Below the pieces are notes generated by a model that worked only from the letters and a program-made list of their open reading frames with translations, was not told the origin of the DNA and searched no databases. A DNA stretch of 33,654 nt. Source: Pseudomonadota bacterium (GTDB taxonomy: Bacteria > Pseudomonadota > Gammaproteobacteria > Xanthomonadales > Xanthomonadaceae). Shown piece after piece: positions 13,961-20,992 of the stretch. Each line of letters starts with the position of its first letter. Positions within the stretch are counted from its first letter, which is position 1. The position numbers and the translations under genes are program-made. The stretch lies in NCBI GenBank assembly GCA_963205415.1, contig CAUJJS010000121.1:1-33654 (forward strand), in the 5' to 3' direction.

Positions 13961-15915
13961 CCGTTGCCAACCTCGGTCCCGACGATGCCACCGGTGTGGT
14001 GCTCGACGACGTTTTGCCGAGCGGCTACACCTTCGTCAGCGCCAACCCTTCCGTCGGCAGTTACGACGATGGCACTGGCGTTTGGACGATCGGCGCATTG
14101 GCTGATGGCGTAAGTGAAACCCTTGAAATCGTGGCCACGGTCAACGCCACGGGCGACTATGAAAATACCGCCAGTGTCGATCGCACCACGGCGACCGAGC
14201 CTGATCCGGACGACACCAACAACGAGGCCAGCGTCAGCACCACTCCCGAGCCTTCGGCCGACATCGAAGTCACCAAGGCCGTGGACAATGCCACGCCCTT
14301 CGTCGGCGACAACGTGGTGTTCACCCTGACCGTGCCCAACCACGGTCCCAGTGCCGCCACCAACGTGACGGTGACGGACCTTCTTCCCAGCGGTTACACC
14401 TATGTGAGTGACAACGGTGGCGGCGACTATGTCGCCGGTACGGGCGTGTGGACGATTGGCAGCTTGGCCAATGGTGCGAGTGCGAGTCTCGATATCACCG
14501 TGACCGTCAATGCCAGTGGAACCTATCTCAATACGGCCTTGGGCGGCGCCGACGAACGCGACCCTGACGACACCAACCAAGAGCCCGAGCAACCCACAAC
14601 CCCGCGCGTGCGCGTGACGCCGCTGGTGCCCACGGTCACCACCGCCCAATGCGACGTCAATACCGCCGGCACCACGGTGTGGGATGTCGTCAACACCCCT
14701 GGCAACGGCTCGGGTGTCAGCTACGCCGCCAGCGAAAACCCGGTGACACACTTGGTGACCGTCACCGCAACACCGGATACAGGGAATGCCTTTGATCCAC
14801 TGACCCTGCCTTCGGGTTGGACCTTGCAAGTGGATGGCACGGCGACCTGGACCTACACCCTGCAATCCACCAACTGCGCGCCTGCGGTCGATCCCATCAC
14901 CCCGACGGTGAACGCGCCGGTGTGCGCGGTGGGCGATGCCGGTCAAACGATCTGGGGCACGGTGACCCTGGCGAGCCAGACGGGCGTGAGCTACAGCCAA
15001 GGTAGCCTGACGGACAACGGCAACGGCACCGGCAGCATCGTGGTGACGGCGACGGCGGATGCGGGCGTGTTCTTCGATGCGGGCAACCTGCCTGCGGGCT
15101 GGAGCGTGAACCCTGCGGGCACGGTGGCGACCTACACGGCGACGGTGGTGTCTGAAGACTGCGCCGGCCTGGTGCTGCCGCTCACCCCGACGGTGAACGC
15201 GCCGGTGTGCGCGGTGGGCGATGCCGGTCAAACGATCTGGGGCACGGTGACCCTGCCGACCAATGGCGGTGGACTGAGCTATAGCCAAGCCGCTCGCGTG
15301 GGCAACACGGTGACGGTGACGGTTACGACCGATACCGGCGTGTTCCTCGACACCGCAGCGGCCACCGCGGCCGGTTGGACCGTGGCCGGCGATGCGCAGA
15401 GCGCAACGATCGATGTGACGGTGGACTCACTGGTGTGCAGCAACGAAGCCGATCTGGAAGTACTCAAGACGGTGAATAACATGACGCCGAGCGTGGGTGG
15501 CACCATCGTGTTTAGTCTCTTGGCCACTAACCACGGCCCAATTGATGCGACGGGTGTCGTGGTGACCGACCATCTTCCCACTGGCTACACCTACGTTTCG
15601 GCCACGGCCAGCAAGGGTAGCTACAGCCCCGCGACCAGCGTGTGGTCGATCGGGAGTTTGCCCGTGGGTGCCAGCGAGTTGCTGGATATCACTGTGACCG
15701 TCAACAACTCGGGCGTGTACTTGAACAGCGCCAGCATCGATGGCGATCAGGTCGATCCGGTGACGCCCAACGACAGCGACAACGTGGCCCCCACGCCGAC
15801 GGTTGTGGGTGGGACACCGCCTCAGTTGATCCCGGCAAGTTCGCCCTTGACTCTGATTCTGCTGGGGCTGGCGATGTTGTGGCTGGGTGGGATCGTTCGC
15901 CGCTACGGCAACTGA
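13876..15915 (+). CDS. Surface protein, DUF11 repeats with IPTL-CTERM-like tail (second part of split gene)
   Basis: 679 residues from a TTG that is probably not a true start: there is no Shine-Dalgarno or signal peptide, and the frame is open from 13630. Domains in order: two DUF11 repeats (ADIEVSKVVDDATPYVGENV; ADIEVTKAVDNATPFVGDNV), three Cys-bearing repeats (TPTVNAPVCAVGDAGQTIWG, twice nearly identical, and a diverged first one), a third DUF11 (ADLEVLKTVNNMTPSVGG), then the C-terminal LIPASSPLTLILLGLA, a membrane helix and RRYGN. The tail resembles that of the protein at 3979-4647. The architecture suggests a long fibrous adhesin or cell-surface stalk. A terminator follows. Confidence 0.82.
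   Translation: MPPEADIEVSKVVDDATPYVGENVTFTVTVANLGPDDATGVVLDDVLPSGYTFVSANPSVGSYDDGTGVWTIGALADGVSETLEIVATVNATGDYENTASVDRTTATEPDPDDTNNEASVSTTPEPSADIEVTKAVDNATPFVGDNVVFTLTVPNHGPSAATNVTVTDLLPSGYTYVSDNGGGDYVAGTGVWTIGSLANGASASLDITVTVNASGTYLNTALGGADERDPDDTNQEPEQPTTPRVRVTPLVPTVTTAQCDVNTAGTTVWDVVNTPGNGSGVSYAASENPVTHLVTVTATPDTGNAFDPLTLPSGWTLQVDGTATWTYTLQSTNCAPAVDPITPTVNAPVCAVGDAGQTIWGTVTLASQTGVSYSQGSLTDNGNGTGSIVVTATADAGVFFDAGNLPAGWSVNPAGTVATYTATVVSEDCAGLVLPLTPTVNAPVCAVGDAGQTIWGTVTLPTNGGGLSYSQAARVGNTVTVTVTTDTGVFLDTAAATAAGWTVAGDAQSATIDVTVDSLVCSNEADLEVLKTVNNMTPSVGGTIVFSLLATNHGPIDATGVVVTDHLPTGYTYVSATASKGSYSPATSVWSIGSLPVGASELLDITVTVNNSGVYLNSASIDGDQVDPVTPNDSDNVAPTPTVVGGTPPQLIPASSPLTLILLGLAMLWLGGIVRRYGN
14897..14970 (+). 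repeat. 74-bp exact direct repeat, copy 1
   Basis: Identical base for base to 15182-15255, offset 285 bp (95 codons, in frame). It encodes the start of a Cys-bearing repeat unit (TPTVNAPVCAVGDAGQTIWG). The rest of the two units has diverged, so the 74 bp may be kept alike by gene conversion. Confidence 0.9.
15182..15255 (+). repeat. 74-bp exact direct repeat, copy 2
   Basis: Second copy of the 74-bp segment at 14897-14970. Recombination between the two would remove one repeat unit of 95 codons without shifting the frame. Confidence 0.9.
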
Positions 15916-15931
15916 TCCCCGCGCGTCTTTG

Positions 15932-15966
15932 ACAGCCGCCCGGTTCTACTGGGCGGCTGTTCTTTT
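15932..15966 (+). terminator. Rho-independent terminator after the surface-protein gene
   Basis: ACAGCCGCCC (15932-15941) pairs perfectly with GGGCGGCTGT (15951-15960) around a 9-nt loop, followed at once by TCTTTT. It lies 17 bp after the stop codon at 15915. Confidence 0.9.
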
Positions 15967-16116
15967 GCCACGATGGCCATAGGGCGCTGGTTGTGCTGAC
16001 TTTCCCGTGATCCTTCGTCAAGGTGTGAGGGCGAACACGCTCTTTTCTTGACGATCAGATTGGCCCCATTCCCGTCTTCTGCCACCATCCCTATCGATGG
16101 TTTGCGGGAGAGGGGC

Positions 16117-17727
16117 GTGAAGGCTGACGTGGTGGTGGTGGGTGGTGGTCTGGCCGGAATCGTGACCGCGCTGGAACTTCTTCGCGGCGGGCGTTCGGTG
16201 GTCGTGATTGATCGCGACACGGAGGCGCGTTTGGGTGGTCTCGCGCGCTGGGCGTTTGGTGGCATGACACTCGTCGGCACACCCTTGCAGGCCCGCAAGA
16301 AGATCATCGATACGCCCGAAATCGCTCTGCGCGATTGGTTGAGCTTTGGTGAACTCGATCCTGACGACAAATGGCCGATGGCGTGGGCCAAGGCCTATGT
16401 CGAGCACTCGCGCCCGCATGTGCACGACTGGGTGCAGCGCGAAGGCGTGCGCTTCATGCCGGCGGTCAATTGGGTTGAACGCGGTCGCAACGGTGACGGC
16501 AACAGCGTGCCGCGCTATCACATCGTCTGGGGCACTTCACGGGAGTTGACCCGGCGCATGATCGCGGCCTTGCACGCGGCCGGTGGGAACGGGAGTTTGC
16601 ACGTGCTGCACCAGCATCGGGTCGTGGCGATCCAAGGCAGTGCAGGGCAGGTGTCGGGGGTTGAAGCGGTGGATGAATCCACGGGCGCGGACCTGCTGGT
16701 TTCGGCGCCCGTGGTGGTGGTAGCGACCGGTGGCATCAATGGCGGCCATGCCGAGACGCGACGGAACTGGCCACCGGATCGACCGTGCCCGAACGTGATG
16801 CTCAATGGCGCTCACCCGTTTGCCGATGGCGCCATGCACCACGCCGTGGCCGATCATTTCGGCGGTCAGATCACCCACGCGGCTGAGATGTGGAACTACG
16901 CGGCCGGCTTTGCCCATCCGTTCCCGCATTTCGACGGGCATGGCCTGTCCACGATCCCTTGCAAATCGGCTTTGTGGCTGGACCATCGCGGCCAGCGTAT
17001 CGGTCCCGAGCCCTTGGTCACCGGCTTCGATACGCACTGGCTGTGTCAGCGCGTGGCCGAACAGGCGCAGCCGTGGACATGGCACCTGCTCAACTGGCGC
17101 ATTGCGATCAAGGAATTTGCCATTTCCGGTGCCGAACACAATCAGCGCATCCGCGACAAGCAATTCCTGCGCTTTCTGTGGGAGACCCTGTTCGGCAACC
17201 ATCGACTGGTGCGGCAGATGCAGGCCGAAAGTGCGGATTTTCTGGTCGATGACAGTCTTTCGGGCCTTGCGGCGAAGATGAATGCGCTGACGGCTTCGCA
17301 CGACATTGATCCGGCGCAACTGCAGGCCGTGGTTGATGCCTTCGATGCCCAATTTTCCGCGGATGCGAAAGGCGAGCAGGACGAACAGATCCGCCGCATC
17401 CAGCAGGCCCGCGAATGGGGGCCGGATCGCTTGCGTACTTGCAAACCTGCGCCCTTGCAGTGTGAAGGCGCTGGGCCATTCATCGCGATTCGCGTGCATC
17501 TGATCACGCGCAAGAGCCTTGGCGGCTTGCGCACCGATCGGCAAAGCCGCGTGCTGGCTCGCACGGACCAGCCCATCGCAGGGCTGTACAGCGTCGGCGA
17601 AGCGGCAGGTTTCGGTGGCGGCGGCGCTTGCGGCAAACGCTCGCTCGAAGGCACCTTTCTGCCCGGTTGCATTCTCACGGCGCGAGCGGCGGCGCATTCG
17701 ATCCTTCACGGTCAGGTGCTGACATGA
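16117..17727 (+). CDS. FAD-binding dehydrogenase of the COG3573 / ketosteroid-dehydrogenase-like type
   Basis: 536 residues. The N-terminal dinucleotide fold is ADVVVVGGGLAGIVTALELL (GxGxxG at 9-14), with an acidic strand end VVVIDRD. A second flavin-binding area at the C-terminus reads GLYSVGEAAGFGGGGACG, then LEGTFLPGC. The pattern GGLARWAFGGM, GNSVPRYHIVWGT, TRKSLGGL fits the predicted-oxidoreductase family COG3573, related to ketosteroid dehydrogenases and fumarate reductases. The substrate is unknown. GTG 16117 has GGGAGAGG just upstream; a TTG at 16048 extends the frame but has no Shine-Dalgarno. The stop overlaps the ATG of the next gene (ATGA), so it is the first gene of a coupled operon. 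Confidence 0.85.
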   Translation: MKADVVVVGGGLAGIVTALELLRGGRSVVVIDRDTEARLGGLARWAFGGMTLVGTPLQARKKIIDTPEIALRDWLSFGELDPDDKWPMAWAKAYVEHSRPHVHDWVQREGVRFMPAVNWVERGRNGDGNSVPRYHIVWGTSRELTRRMIAALHAAGGNGSLHVLHQHRVVAIQGSAGQVSGVEAVDESTGADLLVSAPVVVVATGGINGGHAETRRNWPPDRPCPNVMLNGAHPFADGAMHHAVADHFGGQITHAAEMWNYAAGFAHPFPHFDGHGLSTIPCKSALWLDHRGQRIGPEPLVTGFDTHWLCQRVAEQAQPWTWHLLNWRIAIKEFAISGAEHNQRIRDKQFLRFLWETLFGNHRLVRQMQAESADFLVDDSLSGLAAKMNALTASHDIDPAQLQAVVDAFDAQFSADAKGEQDEQIRRIQQAREWGPDRLRTCKPAPLQCEGAGPFIAIRVHLITRKSLGGLRTDRQSRVLARTDQPIAGLYSVGEAAGFGGGGACGKRSLEGTFLPGCILTARAAAHSILHGQVLT

Positions 17728-18905
17728 GCTTGCGCCTGCCGTCGACTGCCGATGATTTTCAAGCTTTGGCACGCCGTCGCCTGCCGCGCTTCCTGTTCGA
17801 TTACCTCGACGGTGGTGCGGGCCGAGAGCACACGCTGACCGCCAACGTTTCGGCCCTGAGTCGGGTGCGCCTGCGTCAACGCGTGCTGGTGGATGTGGAT
17901 GGCATTGAGTCCGCGACAACGCTCGCGGGCGAATCGCTTGCCATGCCGCTGGCCTTGGCGCCGATTGGATTGGCGGGGATGATGGCGCGCCGAGGTGAAG
18001 TGCAGGCCGCGCGAGTGGCCGAAGCGGCGGGCGTGCCTTTCATCTTGTCCACCGTCGGCATCTGCTCATTGGAAGAAGTGCAGGCTACGCGGTCGGTGCC
18101 GTTCTGGTTCCAGCTCTACATGCTGCGCGATCGCGGTGTGGTGCAGAGCTTGTTGGACCGGGCCTGGGCTGCCGGTTGCAGAACCTTGGTATTCACGGTG
18201 GACCTGCCGGCTCCCGGCCTGCGTCATCGGGACGTGCGCAATGGCATGGAGGCGAGCGGGCTGCGCGCCGGCCTTCTGCGTGCCAGCCAAGTGCTGGCGC
18301 GGCCTGGCTGGCTGTGGGATGTGGCGGTGCGCGGCAAGCCACTGAACTTTGGCAGCTTGGCGTCGCAGGTGCCCGATGCCCATGACCTCAATGCCTTCAA
18401 GCGTTGGGTCGATGCGCAGTTCGATGCCAGCGTTACCTGGCGCGACATCGCGTGGCTGCGCGGGCGCTGGCAGGGACGTTTGGTGCTCAAGGGCATCATG
18501 GAAGCCGACGATGCGCGCCGCGCCGTCGAACACGGTGCCGATGGTCTGGTGGTGTCCAATCACGGAGGTCGCCAGCTCGATGGCGTGCGCGCCAGCATTG
18601 AGGCCTTGCCGGCGATTTCGCAGGCGGTGGGCATGCGCGCCGAAGTTTGGATGGACGGCGGCATTCGCAGCGGCATCGATGTTTTCAGGGCCTTGGCATT
18701 GGGTGCGCGCGGGGTGATGATCGGTCGGCCTTGGGTCTGGGCATTGGCGGGCGCCGGGCCGGTTGGCCTTGCCGCGTACTTGAGCGGGCTGCAACGCGAG
18801 CTGCGATTGGCGATGATGTTGACCGGATGCCGTTCGATCGCCGAGATCGATCTGGATCGAATCGATCGCACGGCGCATGAACACTTTCTGGATACTGCAC
18901 GATGA
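17724..18905 (+). CDS. lldD: FMN-dependent alpha-hydroxy-acid dehydrogenase, LldD type
   Basis: 393 residues; oxidises an L-2-hydroxy acid (L-lactate in LldD) to the 2-keto acid, with electrons passing to the respiratory chain. All family blocks are intact: FLFDYLDGGAG, MPLALAPIGLAGM, FILSTVGICSLEEV, FWFQLYMLRDRG, LVFTVDLPAPGLRHRDVRNG, LVLKGIMEADDA, VSNHGGRQLDG (catalytic His and Arg) and WMDGGIRSGIDVFRALALGA. The similarity over the full length is to E. coli LldD rather than mandelate dehydrogenase, but specificity in this family is hard to read from sequence, and the neighbours are not the usual lactate genes (no lldP or lldR). It overlaps the genes on both sides by 4 bp. Confidence 0.85.
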   Translation: MSLRLPSTADDFQALARRRLPRFLFDYLDGGAGREHTLTANVSALSRVRLRQRVLVDVDGIESATTLAGESLAMPLALAPIGLAGMMARRGEVQAARVAEAAGVPFILSTVGICSLEEVQATRSVPFWFQLYMLRDRGVVQSLLDRAWAAGCRTLVFTVDLPAPGLRHRDVRNGMEASGLRAGLLRASQVLARPGWLWDVAVRGKPLNFGSLASQVPDAHDLNAFKRWVDAQFDASVTWRDIAWLRGRWQGRLVLKGIMEADDARRAVEHGADGLVVSNHGGRQLDGVRASIEALPAISQAVGMRAEVWMDGGIRSGIDVFRALALGARGVMIGRPWVWALAGAGPVGLAAYLSGLQRELRLAMMLTGCRSIAEIDLDRIDRTAHEHFLDTAR

Positions 18906-20557
18906 ATGGCGCTCAATCCCTGATGAAAACCTTGGCCGATGCGGGCGTCGAGGTGTGTTTTTCCAATCCCGGCACATCGGAGATGCATTTCGTCGCCGCG
19001 CTCGACGACGAGCCACGCATGCGTGCCGTGCTGGCCTTGTTCGAAGGCGTGGCCACCGGCGCGGCCGATGGCTATGCACGAATGGCGGACAAGCCTGCGG
19101 CCACCTTGTTGCATCTGGGTTGCGGGCTGGGCAATGGCTTGGCCAATTTGCACAACGCGCGCAAGGGCAAGGTGCCGGTGGTCAATATCGTGGGCGATCA
19201 CGCGACCTACCACGTGAAGTACGACGCGCAGTTGCAGTCGGATATCGAAACCGTGGCGCGCAATGTCTCGCCGGGGTTCGTGCGGACCTCCAAAGCGACG
19301 GCCGAACTCGGGCGCGATGTGGCCGAGGCGGTGCGTGCCGCGCAGGGCCTGCCGGGGCAGGTCGCCACCTTGATTCTGCCGGCCGATGTGTCCTGGGGCG
19401 AAGGCGGGGTTCCGCATGCGCCCTTGCCCTTGCCCAATGTGTCGCCCGGACCAGCCGATGTGTTGGCGACAGTTTCCAAACTCATCGACACGGGCAAATC
19501 CGTGGCCCTCCTGCTGGGTGGCCACGCCTTGCGTGAGCCGGCCTTGCTGGCGGCTGCGCGCATCGCGGCGCAGCGCGGCATCAAGGTGTTTGCCGAAGTC
19601 TTCCCCACACGACTGGAACGCGGCGCCGGTTTACCGGTGGTGGAACGGCTGGCCTACATGGCCGAACTGGCAAGTCTGCAATTGCAGGGCGTCGAGCATC
19701 TGGTGCTGGTCGATGCCAAGTCGCCGGTGTCGTTCTTCGCCTATCCGGGCAAGAAAAGTGACCTCGTGCCGGAAGGCTGCCAGGTGCATGTTCTGGCTTC
19801 ACCGGCGCAAGACGCCGCGGCGAGTCTGGAACTCTTGGCCAAATCCCTCGGCGCCGATTTGGCGCGCCCGGTTCTGCAAAAGCCGCTGCGACCCGAAGCC
19901 CCGCGCGGAAGACTCACTGCCGCCAAGGTTTGCAAGGCCGTCGGCCACTTCATGCCCAAGGATGCGATCTTGATCGACGAGGGCATTACCTCAACCCTGA
20001 TGCTGGGGGTGATGACCTGCGGCGCGCCGCGACACGACCTTTTGACCCTCACCGGCGGCGCCATCGGCCAAGGCTTGCCCAACGCCGTGGGCGCGGCCAT
20101 CGCCTGTCCGAAGCGGCCGGTGATCGCCCTGATCGGCGATGGCACCGCCATGTACACCATCCAGGCCCTGTGGACGATGGCACGCGAAAACCTCGATGTC
20201 ACTGCCATCATTTTCAACAACGCCTCGTACTCGGTGCTCAATGTCGAGTTGGAGCGTGTCGGCGCGCGTCAGGCCGGTGGCAAGGCCCAATCGCAATTGA
20301 CCTTGGGATCCCCTGAGTTGAACTTTGCGCGCATGGCCCAAGGCATGGGTGTGCACGCGGTACGCACGAGCACGGCCGAGGAATTCAACAAAGCCTTCGA
20401 GTACGCGCTCGCCCAGCCCGGCCCGCACCTGATCGAAGCTTGCGTGCCCGAATCGCTCAACCGCAACAAGCGCCGGGTTCTGCCATGGATGCTGAAGGCC
20501 TTGCCCAGCCTCCCGCCGGTTTTGGCACGCGCCATCAAGCGCAAGATCGCGCCTTGA
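18902..20557 (+). CDS. ThDP-dependent enzyme (benzoylformate decarboxylase/acetolactate synthase-like)
   Basis: 551 residues with the three-domain ThDP layout: Pyr domain (about 1-170), a central domain (190-330) and a PP domain (350-520). The cofactor-activating glutamate is Glu48 (LALFEG), and His71 (LLHLGCGLGNGLANLHNA) matches His70 of benzoylformate decarboxylase; the active-site loop is NPGTSE. The ThDP/Mg site is IGDGTAMYTIQ through IIFNN. It is often annotated as an acetolactate synthase large subunit, but no small subunit is nearby and the His71 feature points to a 2-keto-acid decarboxylase or lyase. Being coupled to lldD, it probably uses the keto acid LldD makes. Substrate unproven. 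Confidence 0.85.
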   Translation: MNGAQSLMKTLADAGVEVCFSNPGTSEMHFVAALDDEPRMRAVLALFEGVATGAADGYARMADKPAATLLHLGCGLGNGLANLHNARKGKVPVVNIVGDHATYHVKYDAQLQSDIETVARNVSPGFVRTSKATAELGRDVAEAVRAAQGLPGQVATLILPADVSWGEGGVPHAPLPLPNVSPGPADVLATVSKLIDTGKSVALLLGGHALREPALLAAARIAAQRGIKVFAEVFPTRLERGAGLPVVERLAYMAELASLQLQGVEHLVLVDAKSPVSFFAYPGKKSDLVPEGCQVHVLASPAQDAAASLELLAKSLGADLARPVLQKPLRPEAPRGRLTAAKVCKAVGHFMPKDAILIDEGITSTLMLGVMTCGAPRHDLLTLTGGAIGQGLPNAVGAAIACPKRPVIALIGDGTAMYTIQALWTMARENLDVTAIIFNNASYSVLNVELERVGARQAGGKAQSQLTLGSPELNFARMAQGMGVHAVRTSTAEEFNKAFEYALAQPGPHLIEACVPESLNRNKRRVLPWMLKALPSLPPVLARAIKRKIAP

Positions 20558-20571
20558 GGCGATTTGGATGT

Positions 20572-20589
20572 GCCCTCGTTAACGAGGGC
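20572..20589. other. Perfect 18-bp palindrome after the ThDP gene
   Basis: GCCCTCGTTAACGAGGGC is self-complementary throughout, with a 7-bp stem and TTAA loop, 14 bp after the operon stop. Lacking a T-tract, it may be a weak terminator or an operator for the DUF2007 gene that begins at 20659. Confidence 0.5.
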
Positions 20590-20658
20590 GACCTCGAAGT
20601 GGCTGTCGGTACACGGGCGATGCTCGGTGTTTTCATCAATCAGGGTGCGGGGCGACAC

Positions 20659-20913
20659 ATGCAGGCGGTATACGAGCCCAACAACATCATCGACGCCCAT
20701 CTGATCAAGGGCTTGCTGGAGAGCGAGGGCATCCAGGTTTACCTGCGCGGCGAACATCTGTTGGGCGGGATGGGTGAACTGCCCGCCATCGGTTTGCTGG
20801 CGATCATGGTGGATGAGGCGGATTGGGCCCGCGCCCGCGCCATCGTCAAGGATTGGGAAATGGCCAGTTTTGAGATCGACTCGCCGCCTGACGAGGGTTG
20901 GATCGAAGCCTGA
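20659..20913 (+). CDS. DUF2007 small protein
   Basis: 84 residues. MQAVYEPNNIIDAHLIKGLLESEGI, then VYLRGEHLLGGMGELPAIG and VDEADWARARAIVKDWE, is the standard DUF2007 form: a small alpha/beta fold of the ACT/GlnB-like kind described as a putative signal-transducing protein. Its role is unknown. The ATG 20659 was chosen because homologues start there; a longer in-frame extension back into the ThDP gene is a by-product of open frame. The ending DSPPDEGWIEA is acidic. It is followed by dnaX after 79 bp. Confidence 0.85.
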   Translation: MQAVYEPNNIIDAHLIKGLLESEGIQVYLRGEHLLGGMGELPAIGLLAIMVDEADWARARAIVKDWEMASFEIDSPPDEGWIEA

Positions 20914-20938
20914 ATCACAAGTCCGCCAAGCGCGCAAC

Positions 20939-20967
20939 TTGGCCGATTCGGGCTTGCTTGGCACAAT
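20939..20967 (+). promoter_or_regulatory. Candidate dnaX promoter
   Basis: TTGGCC (20939-20944), a 17-bp spacer and CACAAT (20962-20967) make a moderate sigma-70-like match 26 bp before the dnaX ATG. Each hexamer matches consensus at four of six positions. Confidence 0.35.
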
Positions 20968-20992
20968 GGGCTTCCACCGGATGATCTTGGCC

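Noticed and set aside
13279..15288. 669-residue minus-strand ORF opposite the DUF11 gene
   Set aside because: It is rich in Arg/His/Gly repeats that mirror the repetitive codons of the plus-strand gene, has no domain and no Shine-Dalgarno; a GC-rich shadow.
16537..17919. 460-residue minus-strand ORF opposite the flavoprotein and LldD
   Set aside because: It covers two well-recognised genes on the other strand and shows no motif.
20914..20992. SRP RNA (ffs) upstream of dnaX
   Set aside because: The gap is only 79 bp and lacks the GGAA/GCAG core of the SRP Alu-less hairpin.
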